From contig NZ_CP118270.1 of NCBI RefSeq assembly GCF_028771845.1, forward strand, positions 744,001-808,000: a stretch of 64,000 nt of DNA, written 5' to 3'. A model generated the notes under the pieces. The model searched no databases. It was not told the origin of the DNA and was given only the letters and a program-made list of their open reading frames with translations. Shown piece by piece: positions 18,129 to 27,324 of this stretch (position 1 is the stretch's first letter; every line of letters begins with the position of its first letter). The stretch comes from Paenibacillus marchantiae. Its GTDB lineage: Bacteria; Bacillota; Bacilli; Paenibacillales; Paenibacillaceae. A program made the translations under genes and the position numbers.

Positions 18129-20003
18129 TTACACCGCCTCCATCTGGGCCTGAATCATCTGGTAATATACGCCTTGTCGGGCCAACAATTCCTCATGTGT
18201 TCCTGTCTCTGCAACCGTGCCGCCCTCCATCACGATAATGCGATCCATATGGGGCATCCAATGCAGTCGATGTGTTGCCAAAAACACCATCTTACCCTCA
18301 AACAGCGTTAACATCGTCTGTTTCAGTTCATACTCGGTCTCCACATCCAGATGCGCAGTCGGCTCATCCAGCAGTAGGATCGGGCGCGCACTAAGCAGAG
18401 CTCTCGCCAAAGCTACCCGTTGCTCCTGTCCCCCACTGAGCTGCCTTCCCCCAGCCCCGATCGGTTCCTGCAACCCATTCGGCAAGGAGGAGGTAAGCTT
18501 ATGCAGACCTGCTGCGTGAATGGCGTCAGCCACCTCCGCGTCCGAAGCTTCAGGCATATAGAACCGAACATTATCCGCTAAGCTGCCACTGAAAATAGTT
18601 GGATGCTGCGGAATCGCCGCCGTTTGTTCTCTCCAATCTTCCATCATCTCTGGAGATAAGGGCTGGCCCTTATATAAAATCTGACCTGAAGTAAGCTGCT
18701 GGAAACCCGCCAGTACATCAATCAGGGTCGATTTCCCTGCTCCGCTCGCTCCGATAATCCCTACTTTACCAAGACCAGAAACCTGAAACGTCACATCATT
18801 CAGCGAACATGGCCCGTCTTCCTGATGCCGTACCTGTACGTTAGTGAGCGCCAGTCTGCTCGTCGCCTCCCAAGAGGGTTTCAATGAGAAAGCAGCCACG
18901 TCACTTTGGGCATTTACCTCACGTAACACCACCCGTATGGTGGATGGATTCACATCACTTGGGCCAGAAGAAGGCTCAGGCGAGGAGGATTCTCCGTTCT
19001 TTTCTGACACCCCATGCAGAACAGCACTTGTGTATACTTCCTTTTGCTTACGTTCGGCCATTTTCCCTCGTTCAATCATCTGGCTGATCGATTCCCCGGC
19101 CTCTTTACCGTCCAGTGTAGCGTGGTAATCTGCGCCTACCATTCGTACAGGCAGGAAGTATTCCGGCGCGAGAATGAGTACGGTCAGCGCTGGTCCAAGC
19201 AGCATATGTCCTTCCGTCAGGCGCAGCCCCAATCCAACCGCCACCGAAGCCACCGACAGCATGGTGAAGAAATCGAGTGCGAAGGAGGATAGAAAAGCCA
19301 TACGCAGCGTAGACATCGTAGCCTTGCGATATCGCTGACTGACCCGAACGATTGTTTCTCCATGCTTAACGCTTTGTCCCAGTGTTTTGAGTGTTTCCAG
19401 TCCACGGAGCGTATCTACGAAATGGTTGGCCAGCGCTTTGTACGACTTGAACTGTCCATCGATCTTGCGTTGTGCAGCCAACCCCACCAAAATCATAAAC
19501 ACAATCAGGATCGGCAGCGTCAGCGTCAAAATAACCCCGGACATCATATCCAGCTTGAAGACATAGAACAGAATAACGATTGGCGTGAACCCCATCCCCA
19601 GCATTCGGGGAATAAACAGTTCAAGATACGTCTTATACTGGGCTGTTCCTTCGCGTGCCAAGGTTACCAGGTGCCCTGTTCCTTCCGTTTTGGCAAAACG
19701 CGGCCCCAGCCGGAACCACTGCTCCACCATCTGTCTACGCAGATCGTTCCCTGTCTTCTCCGCGTACCGCGAAGCGATGAGCTGCAACCAGAACGATAGG
19801 GCATAGCGGGCGGCAAACGCGGCCAGGAACAACAGCAGCACTGGGTACTGCTCCGTTACAGGTGAACCTTGAAACAATGCCGTAATCGCCTGTGCCAGCC
19901 ATTTCGCCTGCATGATAATCGTCATTGCCTGCAACAGTACCAGCGCTGAAGCCAGCGCCAGTACCGGTCGAATGCCCGGCAGCTTCAACAGCCCCCGTCC
20001 CAT
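18129..20003 (-). CDS. cydD: Thiol reductant ABC exporter subunit CydD
   Basis: A 624-residue half-transporter that pairs with CydC. Its membrane domain has SFWLQLIASRYAEKTGNDLR and PRFAKTEGTGHLVTLAREG, and the ATPase has Walker A GASGAGKSTLIDVLAG, signature LSGGQEQRVALARALL and Walker B ILLLDEPTAHLD. A hydrophilic Ser/Pro/Glu-rich linker near residues 310-360 lengthens it, as in its partner. It begins one base after the cydB stop, so translation is probably coupled. Bacillus subtilis nomenclature would call this third gene cydC. Confidence 0.93.
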   Translation of the reverse strand: MGRGLLKLPGIRPVLALASALVLLQAMTIIMQAKWLAQAITALFQGSPVTEQYPVLLLFLAAFAARYALSFWLQLIASRYAEKTGNDLRRQMVEQWFRLGPRFAKTEGTGHLVTLAREGTAQYKTYLELFIPRMLGMGFTPIVILFYVFKLDMMSGVILTLTLPILIVFMILVGLAAQRKIDGQFKSYKALANHFVDTLRGLETLKTLGQSVKHGETIVRVSQRYRKATMSTLRMAFLSSFALDFFTMLSVASVAVGLGLRLTEGHMLLGPALTVLILAPEYFLPVRMVGADYHATLDGKEAGESISQMIERGKMAERKQKEVYTSAVLHGVSEKNGESSSPEPSSGPSDVNPSTIRVVLREVNAQSDVAAFSLKPSWEATSRLALTNVQVRHQEDGPCSLNDVTFQVSGLGKVGIIGASGAGKSTLIDVLAGFQQLTSGQILYKGQPLSPEMMEDWREQTAAIPQHPTIFSGSLADNVRFYMPEASDAEVADAIHAAGLHKLTSSLPNGLQEPIGAGGRQLSGGQEQRVALARALLSARPILLLDEPTAHLDVETEYELKQTMLTLFEGKMVFLATHRLHWMPHMDRIIVMEGGTVAETGTHEELLARQGVYYQMIQAQMEAV

Positions 20004-20004
20004 A

Positions 20005-21018
20005 TCAGTACTCCAGGTGATGCTGGTCGTTCAGACGTTTGCGGAAAATATAATAACTCCAGATCTGATAACCGAGTACAAACGGAAGCAGCGTACAAGC
20101 CACAATCGTCATCACTTTTAGCGAATATGCACCGGATGAAGCATTGTAGACCGTCAGGTCAAACGCCGAACCCATTGAACTCACCATGACCCTTGGGAAC
20201 AGACCGATAAATACGGAGGCAAACGCGATTGCAATCACGGCTCCAGTCATGCCGAAAGCCCAGGCTTCACGTTTCTGTCGCACGAAGTAAGCGGCCAAAC
20301 CCAATGAAGCAGCGCCAAGGACAACCATAATCCAGAGAGCCCAGCCGCGTACGGCAAACACATCGGTCATGAAGTATGTCATCACAGCGTAGATCACGAG
20401 GATCGCGGCCAGCGGCAACATCAGTTTTTTGGCCATATTCAGGGCACGTTCTCTAAGATCTCCGACGGTCCGCAATGAAGCAAACAGCAAACCGTGCACC
20501 AGACACAACAACGTAACGCTCAACCCACCTACAACCGTATACGGATTGACGATGTCCAGGAAGCCGGGACGGAGCTGCATCTGCGCATCAATAGGCAGTC
20601 CTTTCATCAAGGTAGCGAAAACAACCCCGAACAGGAATGGCAGTAGCGCACTGGAGACTACGATAATGATGTCCCATGTTTTGCGCCAGCGTTCATGTCT
20701 CATCTTGCTGCGGAATTCAAAGGCAACTCCGCGGCCGATCAAAGCCAGCAGCACCACGACCAGTGGCAGATAAAACCCGCTAAACAGCGTGGCGTACCAA
20801 TGCGGGAAGGCTGCAAACATTGCACCCCCTGCCGTAATCAGCCAGACCTCATTGCCATCCCAAAACGGACCGATCGAGTTGATTAGAGTACGACGTTCAC
20901 GATCCGTTTTGCCAATCATTGCAGTGGACATGCCCACACCAAAATCAAAACCTTCCAGAAAGAAAAAACCAACAAACAAGACGGCAATTAGCAAAAACCA
21001 CAATTCACTTAGTGACAA
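20005..21018 (-). CDS. cydB: Cytochrome bd ubiquinol oxidase subunit II
   Basis: A 337-residue membrane subunit of the bd-type quinol oxidase, with eight to nine helices. It shows LSELWFLLIAVLFVGFFFLE, GFDFGVGM, GPFWDGNEVWLITAGGAMFA and FPHWYATLFSGFYLPLVVVL, all family hallmarks. I choose the TTG at 21018, which gives the family N terminus and has a run of G 8 bases upstream. An ATG further upstream would add a basic, non-family leader that overlaps cydA. The chosen start overlaps the cydA end by 14 bases, suggesting coupled translation. Confidence 0.93.
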   Translation of the reverse strand: MSLSELWFLLIAVLFVGFFFLEGFDFGVGMSTAMIGKTDRERRTLINSIGPFWDGNEVWLITAGGAMFAAFPHWYATLFSGFYLPLVVVLLALIGRGVAFEFRSKMRHERWRKTWDIIIVVSSALLPFLFGVVFATLMKGLPIDAQMQLRPGFLDIVNPYTVVGGLSVTLLCLVHGLLFASLRTVGDLRERALNMAKKLMLPLAAILVIYAVMTYFMTDVFAVRGWALWIMVVLGAASLGLAAYFVRQKREAWAFGMTGAVIAIAFASVFIGLFPRVMVSSMGSAFDLTVYNASSGAYSLKVMTIVACTLLPFVLGYQIWSYYIFRKRLNDQHHLEY

Positions 21019-22420
21019 CAGAATAACCCCCATCCACGCCGAACGGATCGGCCGATTCATCATGCTCCTCCGGCTTTTCGACTGCATATGGCCCTGCCTT
21101 GATTTCACGAACGAACAGATAGACCATCACCGCTCCCAGGATTGCATAAGTGACTGTAAACGCGATGGTGGAAAACAAAATCTGACCTGCGCTTACGTAA
21201 GGGGATACCCCGGCTTCCGTCGTCATATAACCGAATACCGTCCACGGCTGCCTTCCTACCTCAGTCATAATCCATCCCGATGTATTGGCGATAAACGGCA
21301 GAGAGATGGCAAACACCATCAAGCGCATAAACCATTTGCCTGCTCCCTCTAATTTGCGGCGCATCGCCAGGAATGTACCGTAGATTGCTAGCAAAATCAT
21401 CAATCCGCCCGCAGCAATCATGATGCGGAAGCTCCAGAACGTCGTCCGTACCGGAGGAATGTAGTCTCCTGGACCATACGTCTGCTCATACTCCGCCTGC
21501 AATTCCTTCATGCCTTTGACACTGCCGGAGAACTTGCTATAGGACAGATAACTGAGCAACCCGGGGATTTTGATCTCGCCGGAATTTTCCTGTTTGTCCG
21601 GATCAACAAAGGCTACCACCGTCCATGGTGCCGGATCTTCCGTCGTCGTCCATGTTCCTTCACTGGCCGCCATTTTCATAGGCTGCGTCTCCACCAGATA
21701 TTGCGCCTGGAAGTGACCCGAGAAGGCAACCCCCAGCGAGGAAACCAGACCAATTATGATGGCAATGTTGAACGATTTGCGGAAGATCTCCACATCCTGC
21801 TTCTTCATCAACTTGTAAGCACTAATCCCAGTTACCACAAAAGCACCTGTCATTAATGCGCCAAAGATCGTATGTGGGAACTCCACTAGTAGCTGACCAT
21901 TCGTAATCAGTGCAAAGAAATCATTCATCTCGGCGCGGCCGTTGTTAATCTCGAAGCCAACCGGATGCTGCATGAATGAGTTGGCTGCCAGAATCCACAG
22001 CGCGGACAAGAATGTACCGATGAATACCAGCCAAATGCAGGCCAGATGCACTTTCTTGGACAAGCGATCCCATCCGAAAATCCAAAGCCCAATAAAGGTA
22101 GACTCCATAAAAAACGCCAGCAAGGCTTCAATCGCCAGTGGCGCACCGAACACATCCCCGACAAACCGGGAATACTCGGACCAGTTCATGCCGAACTGGA
22201 ATTCCTGAAAGATACCTGTGACCACACCGACGGCAAAGTTAATCAGGAACAGTTTGCCCCAAAATTTGGCCATCGTTTTGTAAACTTCCTTACCCTTTAC
22301 TACGTACAACGTCTCCATAATCGCTACCAGCAGTACAAGACCAATGGACAGCGGTACAAAAAAGAAATGGAAAATCGTTGTGAGCGCATATTGGATACGC
22401 GATAACATGATCGGATCCAT
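21005..22420 (-). CDS. cydA: Cytochrome bd ubiquinol oxidase subunit I
   Basis: A 471-residue haem-binding subunit that oxidises quinol and reduces oxygen to water with high affinity. His18 in TIFHFFFVPLSIGL is the expected haem ligand near the N terminus. EFQFGMNWSEYSRFVGDVFG, SFMQHPVGFEI, FPHTIFGALMTGAF and GWIMTEVGRQPWTVFG are conserved family blocks. The Q-loop region is short, as in Firmicute enzymes. AAGGGG precedes the ATG. It is the first gene of the cyd operon, behind two Rex-like sites, so expression should rise when NADH accumulates under low oxygen. Confidence 0.96.
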   Translation of the reverse strand: MDPIMLSRIQYALTTIFHFFFVPLSIGLVLLVAIMETLYVVKGKEVYKTMAKFWGKLFLINFAVGVVTGIFQEFQFGMNWSEYSRFVGDVFGAPLAIEALLAFFMESTFIGLWIFGWDRLSKKVHLACIWLVFIGTFLSALWILAANSFMQHPVGFEINNGRAEMNDFFALITNGQLLVEFPHTIFGALMTGAFVVTGISAYKLMKKQDVEIFRKSFNIAIIIGLVSSLGVAFSGHFQAQYLVETQPMKMAASEGTWTTTEDPAPWTVVAFVDPDKQENSGEIKIPGLLSYLSYSKFSGSVKGMKELQAEYEQTYGPGDYIPPVRTTFWSFRIMIAAGGLMILLAIYGTFLAMRRKLEGAGKWFMRLMVFAISLPFIANTSGWIMTEVGRQPWTVFGYMTTEAGVSPYVSAGQILFSTIAFTVTYAILGAVMVYLFVREIKAGPYAVEKPEEHDESADPFGVDGGYSVVTK

Positions 22421-22536
22421 ACCGTTACCCCTTCTTTCTGTTCATATCGCAGTTTTCGTATTTGGCATTGAAGCCCCTTCTTCAGTTTCTGTCAGCCAAA
22501 CACGTATTGATGAACGTATTGTGCCAGATAGACTAT

Positions 22537-22561
22537 TTTATACATGTGACAATTATCACAA
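22537..22561 (-). promoter_or_regulatory. cydA promoter region with Rex-like operator
   Basis: ATGTGACAATTATCACAA (22544-22561) fits the Rex operator pattern TTGTGA-N6-TCACAA with one changed end base. It sits directly beside a reverse-strand TATAAA (22542-22537) that can serve as the -10 box. A repressor bound here would cover the promoter. Rex control of cyd operons by the NADH/NAD ratio is known in Bacillus. Confidence 0.75.
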
Positions 22562-22583
22562 ACCCTACCATGTCAGCAAAAAA

Positions 22584-22601
22584 AAGTGACGATGGTCACA
22601 C
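22584..22601 (-). promoter_or_regulatory. Second Rex-like operator
   Basis: AAGTGACGATGGTCACAC has perfect GTGAC/GTCAC arms and the same 18-base geometry as the first site, 40 bases further upstream of cydA. Paired Rex sites are known at Bacillus cyd promoters. The rest of this 429-base gap (22421-22849) has no gene; the forward promoter of the glycan cluster must lie in its right part but is not clear. Confidence 0.6.
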
Positions 22602-22849
22602 AATAGAAAAAAATAAGCCTAATCTTAGAGCTTGCCAGCTTCGTCTATTCACGGAAGATGCTCATGTTTAGGACGGAACGCCCATATGTTAGTGTCAGGC
22701 ATAAAATACGCTGGGCAAAAAAGGCATTACATATTGAATTATTGGATTCATTGATATCATTCAAAGCAGCGCCAATCCGATGTTTATCAGGTGGTACTGC
22801 TTCAATCCATGAACGGACAAAAATGCAAATCAAGTGAGGTGATTCATCA

Positions 22850-24148
22850 ATGGAAGAGCTGTCTCCGACGCCGGACCCGGAGCCTTATCAAGGGGTAGAT
22901 GTAGAAGAGTCAAGTACGGCCCTGCCTGCCTTTCGTTATGTCCTTTTCCCCCGGAAGGGAGGATGGTCTGCTTTTCCCTATCCAGACATCGCTGCTCTGA
23001 TGGTTGCGGAAGGGCTTGTCTACTATGTCAGTAGCCTGGAGCGCTCCGAGGAAATGCCTGCGAATATCACCGTCATCACGCTTCCCGAAGCAGAACAATT
23101 GCTGCAGGAGCCCCGTACGGTTGCTGTGGTTGCGCATCCCTACTGGCTGACCGCCACAGCCTCGCTCCATCCGGAGCTCTGTATTGTACTTCTTCCCGAG
23201 CCAGTTGGTGAAGAAGCGGAGTCTCCCTTATGGGAGAGCTGCATTTCAAGACTGGTCGGTATCGCCGATCTGGTGGGCACGACTTCAGAAACACGCTATA
23301 TGAAGCTGGTATTCCAGGGCGTACGCGCCATCTGGCTGAATGGAGAGGATACCTCTCCTGCTGGTGTCATGCAAAAGGATGACCTCGAGGTCCCTCTCCG
23401 GGACTATGAACTGCTATTCCTGCATGCGCTGCGACAGACGCTCTCGGGTGTTCAGGATACGGTCACCCAGCTGCAATGCAGTGTGCGGGCCGACTTCTAT
23501 CGTCAGCTTCGTTCCAAAGCAGGAGCGCATGAGACGATTTCCTTTTTGCTGGCAGCCTATGAATATGTGCTAGAGGATTCCAGAGCGGCCACTTCACTCA
23601 AGGAAGCCTTCTCTCACGCGGTATTAAACGGGCGCAATGATTGTGTAAGCTCCCACTATCGATTCCTCTCCGCCATTCATGCAAGGGCCGGGGAAATCGA
23701 GAATGCGTTGCAGGTGTATGGAATCAGCGCAGGTAACGAGCAGGAACGGCACCATTATGAACAACTCTGTCGCTGGCTTGAGGCCGGGGAGGAACAGCTT
23801 GTCCGGGCAGAACTGCTGCGTCTGAATGATGACTATGGAAATGCATTGCACATTTTGGATGAACTCGGAGGCGAAACGGCGCGGCATTGGAAATTTCGTA
23901 TCTATCAGGAGACTGGACGTGTGGAAGATGCATTAGATTTGGTGCATGCAGTAGATATTCAGGATAGCCCCAGCCGACAGGATTATCGGCAGCTATCGGG
24001 TCTAGCTCTGGCTCTGCGCGGAGAACGTCACGGGGCGGTGAGACAATTTCTGGAGACGGTACTGGAGGATGAAGATGCTCTTGCGCGAATCGTCGAGATG
24101 GAGCTGTTGGATCAAGCCGTCCAGCAATTGCTGGGGGAGGTGCCATGA
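22850..24148 (+). CDS. GT-like / TPR-like protein, first gene of a glycan cluster
   Basis: A 432-residue protein that I cannot assign firmly. The N-terminal half (about residues 25-180) reads like half of a GT-B glycosyltransferase: FRYVLFPRKGGWSAFPYPD, a bound-substrate-like ADLVGTTSETRYMKLVFQGV, and AIWLNGEDTSP, which recalls the 'NGVD' turn of TuaH-like transferases. The C-terminal half (about 235-430) is helical and repetitive, for example GNALHILDELGGETARHWKF and GRVEDALDLVHAVD, like TPR units. GAGGTG precedes the ATG. It overlaps the next glycosyltransferase gene by 4 bases and opens a four-gene run. It may be a scaffold or regulatory partner of the transferases. Confidence 0.6.
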   Translation: MEELSPTPDPEPYQGVDVEESSTALPAFRYVLFPRKGGWSAFPYPDIAALMVAEGLVYYVSSLERSEEMPANITVITLPEAEQLLQEPRTVAVVAHPYWLTATASLHPELCIVLLPEPVGEEAESPLWESCISRLVGIADLVGTTSETRYMKLVFQGVRAIWLNGEDTSPAGVMQKDDLEVPLRDYELLFLHALRQTLSGVQDTVTQLQCSVRADFYRQLRSKAGAHETISFLLAAYEYVLEDSRAATSLKEAFSHAVLNGRNDCVSSHYRFLSAIHARAGEIENALQVYGISAGNEQERHHYEQLCRWLEAGEEQLVRAELLRLNDDYGNALHILDELGGETARHWKFRIYQETGRVEDALDLVHAVDIQDSPSRQDYRQLSGLALALRGERHGAVRQFLETVLEDEDALARIVEMELLDQAVQQLLGEVP

Positions 24149-25137
24149 TGCTGGACCCGAAGAAGCGCAGACAACATGTGAATGGACCGATGGTGCACAA
24201 GGATATACGATCCGAAACAACTCATACTCCAACGGAAACGCCGCAATTACCGCCCGCTGAGCCACTGGGAACTGGCGATAACCATCTGGAAAATGCGCTG
24301 AGTCCGTTGGATATCCGAATTGAAACCCTTCAAGGATGTGGCAAAGAGTACCCAGATGATCAGGATGCAGTAAAACGCCAGGACACAGGCCTATTCAGAG
24401 AGCCGTTTTCCGTTCGTCGGGTTCGTAAAAGTCAGGGCAATAAACTGACCGCCATGCTTCAGGTACGTAACGAGCGTGGGCGATATCTGGAGGAAGTGCT
24501 GGACGATCTGAGTGAATTCGTAGATGAGATCGTCATTGTGGACGATGCCAGCACAGATGGAACACCCGATATATGCAGAGCCTATCCCAAGGTCGTTCGT
24601 CTGGAAGTGCTGGAAAAGCCATTATTTGCGGAGGAATGGCGATTACGCAACGCTCTATGGCAAGCAGCGGCAGGTACCTCCCCGGATTGGCTGCTCTCGG
24701 TTGATGCCGATGAGCTATACAGCACGGAAGCGAAGAAAGCAATACGCGCTCTGATTAACCAGGATCACGCGGACTGGATCGCTTTCCGCTTCTACGATAT
24801 GTGGGGCGGACGAACCCACTATCGGGAAGATGACCTTTGGGGGCTTCACCGACGTCATACCGCTTCCCTGGTCCGTTATATGCCAGGTTATCCTTACTTT
24901 TATCCGCAGCAAAATCATCATGTGCCTCGTCTTCCCTTGCCCTGCACTGTATTGCCTGGAATCAGCACAGAATTGAAAGTCCAGCATCTTGGCTGGGCAG
25001 GAAGTCTGGAGGATCGGGTTCGGAAATATTTGCGTTATAAACGAATTGATCCACACGGCGAGTGGGGCAGCCTGGAACACTATGAATCCATTCTTGATCC
25101 GGAGCCCCGACTGATTCCGTGGAAGGAGGAGCAGTGA
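24145..25137 (+). CDS. Family 2 glycosyltransferase
   Basis: A 330-residue cytoplasmic GT-A enzyme. After a hydrophilic N-terminal extension of about 95 residues, the GT2 core begins: KLTAMLQVRNERGRYLEEVL, EIVIVDDASTDGTPDI, and the metal-binding DADE at residues 187-190 in LLSVDADELYS. The second half keeps WGLHRRHTASLVRYMPGYPY and HLGWAGSLEDRVRKYLRYKR. GGGGGAGGTG precedes the ATG, and the start overlaps the previous gene by 4 bases. It probably adds a sugar to a protein or glycan made by this cluster. Donor and acceptor are unknown. Confidence 0.85.
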   Translation: MMLDPKKRRQHVNGPMVHKDIRSETTHTPTETPQLPPAEPLGTGDNHLENALSPLDIRIETLQGCGKEYPDDQDAVKRQDTGLFREPFSVRRVRKSQGNKLTAMLQVRNERGRYLEEVLDDLSEFVDEIVIVDDASTDGTPDICRAYPKVVRLEVLEKPLFAEEWRLRNALWQAAAGTSPDWLLSVDADELYSTEAKKAIRALINQDHADWIAFRFYDMWGGRTHYREDDLWGLHRRHTASLVRYMPGYPYFYPQQNHHVPRLPLPCTVLPGISTELKVQHLGWAGSLEDRVRKYLRYKRIDPHGEWGSLEHYESILDPEPRLIPWKEEQ

Positions 25138-25138
25138 A

Positions 25139-26572
25139 ATGGGCGTGGTCAGCATATTGACACACAGCTTCACCGATGGATATAACCGGGAATTCAGCCG
25201 GGTGTTCGGGGGCGGTCTGGAGCGTTACGTCCTGGATTTATGCAGTGTAATCCGCGGATTGGGACACATCCCCGAGGTTCATCAACTGTCCTATTTTGAA
25301 GCTTTTCAGACCCGTACGGAACAGATTGATGTGTACGGATATGCCTACGATATGAATGATGTGCCCGAAGCTTTTGCCCGAATGGCTGCCGCAGCACGAG
25401 GACCTGTGATCTATGCAAGCTGCCTGTGGCAGCCCATTGCCTACAAGCCGGGCAGTCTCGGCATCTGCCACGGTATTAACTGGGATCGTCCCGCGCTGCC
25501 GCTCGAAACCAAGCAGCAAGTCGCGGAGCATATTCAGCTGGCACTGGATGGACTTGTACGCATCGTGTCGGTCGATTCGCATTTTCAGACCTTTTGCCGT
25601 GCTGCTTGTACGTTTGCCGATCCCGGTCAGGTCGTGCTCATTCCCAATGCAGTGGATACCTCCTACTTCACGCCTGCTCCGCCAAGGCGTACATTCGAGC
25701 ATGAACAGGAAGAAGAATGGTTGGCAGCATGGAAGAAGGATCTTGCAAGTCATGAAGATCATAGTGAAGCTGCCATCTCGGGGTTGAATGCTCCGTCATC
25801 CGTGGGGGAAAGAAACGATGGAAACGGCATGGTGCGGGCGGACAGATCCGAGGTGACAGTAATCGCTGAAGAACTGGACTCGCCAAATATCAGACAGGGC
25901 ATGGCTGGTCACCAGCCAAATGTGCTAACGGGTAATCATTTGAAGGAGCAGGAGGATGAAACAACGACTGCAATCCATGTGAGCCCTTCCCGTCCACTAC
26001 GCATTTTATATCCACGCCGCATCAGCATGGAACGGGGCATTATTCCGATGATGCTGGCAGCTGACCGACTGCTCGGTGCCTTTCCTGATCTAGAGGTCGA
26101 ATTTGCCGGAGAGCTGGTTGAAGGCAGCACGGTGGGCCGATCCTTCCGGTATTGGCATCGCACGCACCCTCATGCGGATCGAATTATACAGCGCACGTAT
26201 GATTTTCGGGATATTCGCGAGGCCTACCATCAGGCAGATATCGCCGTGATTCCGACCGTCTTCTCGGAAGGAACATCCTACGCTTGTCTGGAGGCGATGA
26301 GCTGTGGGCTTCCGGTTGTTGCTTCCAATGTTGGCGGTCTGAATGATCTGATTCAGGATGGCTTCAACGGACTGCTGGTACCTCCAGGTGAAGAAGCGCT
26401 GACCGCAGCGCTGGTACGCCTCGTTCAGGATCGGGCTGAGCGGGAGCGGCTGGGTATCTATGCCCGAGAGACGGCGCTGTCCTACGACATATCCCACTGG
26501 CGGCGCAGGTGGAGTACGGTATTGGAATCTTTTTTGGCAGAAGCAGGATTAAAGGAGGGAATTCGGGGATGA
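25139..26572 (+). CDS. Family 4 glycosyltransferase with a hydrophilic insert
   Basis: A 477-residue GT-B enzyme. The N-terminal domain has FSRVFGGGLERYVLDLCSVI. The C-terminal domain has RILYPRRISMERGIIPMMLA, AYHQADIAVIPTVFSEGTSY and CLEAMSCGLPVVASNVGGLNDLI, the GT4 nucleotide-sugar site with the E-x7-E pattern. Between the two domains, residues about 185-280 form a charged, low-complexity insert that is not part of the usual fold. The gene starts 1 base after the GT2 stop, so the two are translationally linked. Retaining GT4 enzymes often build surface polysaccharides. Confidence 0.88.
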   Translation: MGVVSILTHSFTDGYNREFSRVFGGGLERYVLDLCSVIRGLGHIPEVHQLSYFEAFQTRTEQIDVYGYAYDMNDVPEAFARMAAAARGPVIYASCLWQPIAYKPGSLGICHGINWDRPALPLETKQQVAEHIQLALDGLVRIVSVDSHFQTFCRAACTFADPGQVVLIPNAVDTSYFTPAPPRRTFEHEQEEEWLAAWKKDLASHEDHSEAAISGLNAPSSVGERNDGNGMVRADRSEVTVIAEELDSPNIRQGMAGHQPNVLTGNHLKEQEDETTTAIHVSPSRPLRILYPRRISMERGIIPMMLAADRLLGAFPDLEVEFAGELVEGSTVGRSFRYWHRTHPHADRIIQRTYDFRDIREAYHQADIAVIPTVFSEGTSYACLEAMSCGLPVVASNVGGLNDLIQDGFNGLLVPPGEEALTAALVRLVQDRAERERLGIYARETALSYDISHWRRRWSTVLESFLAEAGLKEGIRG

Positions 26573-27240
26573 TGGATACGCCAAATGCAACGGATTTCAC
26601 GGAATCAAGATACATTCGGGAGGGTGACCCCAAAACGGATACATTGGTTTTTCCACTGCATCCTGCGTGGTGGAGCCGTCCGTACGAGTACGAATGGGCA
26701 CGCTTGTTTGCGCGGCAGGAAGACGTCGTACTCGACGCTGCCTGTGGTATATCCCATCCGTTCAAATTCTGGCTGGCAGAGCACTGCCGGGAAGTTCATG
26801 CCTGTGATTGGGATGAGCGTATTTTGTCCAGAGAAGCGATCCGGCTGGATATCGCTTCTGATTTTGGTGAACAGGCCGCACGTGACCTGCCGGAATCGAG
26901 CCTGGACCGACTAAATCTTGCGCAGGCCAATCTGGCTCAGCTTCCGTATGAATCGGAGATGTTTGACAGCGTATTCTGCATCTCTGTGTTGGAGCATCTG
27001 GATACAGGCACGATGCTGCGCGCCTTTCGCGAATTCGCCAGGGTGCTGAAGCCGGACGGACGGTTGATAGCCACGTTTGATGTGCCCGAGATGCGTCCGG
27101 ACCTGCTGGAGACGATTATGGCTGTTACCGGACTGACGATCGAAGGCAAGCTGAGCGTGAAAGAACCAGAGGATGCCATCTGGTCTGACATGTACGGCCC
27201 GGCAATCCGTTGTTTTCGTGCTGTTATTCGTAAAGAGTAA
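26569..27240 (+). CDS. SAM-dependent methyltransferase
   Basis: A 223-residue class I methyltransferase. Motif I is VVLDAACGISHPFKFWLAE, the acidic residue after strand 2 is in VHACDWDERIL, and motif IV/post-motif is SVFCISVLEHLDTGTMLRAF, followed by FARVLKPDGRLIATFDVPEM. I use the ATG at 26569, which overlaps the GT4 stop (ATGA) and has AAAGGAGGG upstream. It ends the forward run of the cluster and probably methylates a sugar or the end of a glycan chain; protein methylation is an alternative. Confidence 0.87.
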   Translation: MMDTPNATDFTESRYIREGDPKTDTLVFPLHPAWWSRPYEYEWARLFARQEDVVLDAACGISHPFKFWLAEHCREVHACDWDERILSREAIRLDIASDFGEQAARDLPESSLDRLNLAQANLAQLPYESEMFDSVFCISVLEHLDTGTMLRAFREFARVLKPDGRLIATFDVPEMRPDLLETIMAVTGLTIEGKLSVKEPEDAIWSDMYGPAIRCFRAVIRKE

Positions 27241-27324
27241 TTGGGATGGATAAACGGGATCACGGATCAGGGGCATAGATTAAGATTAACTCTACATCCT
27301 TAAAACCCTTGGATTGCCTAAGCG

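Noticed and set aside
22700..22708. CATAAAATA, a possible sigma-K -10 box before the glycan cluster
   Set aside because: The nearest suitable -35 (AACG) lies 19 bases away instead of 16, so spacing does not support it.
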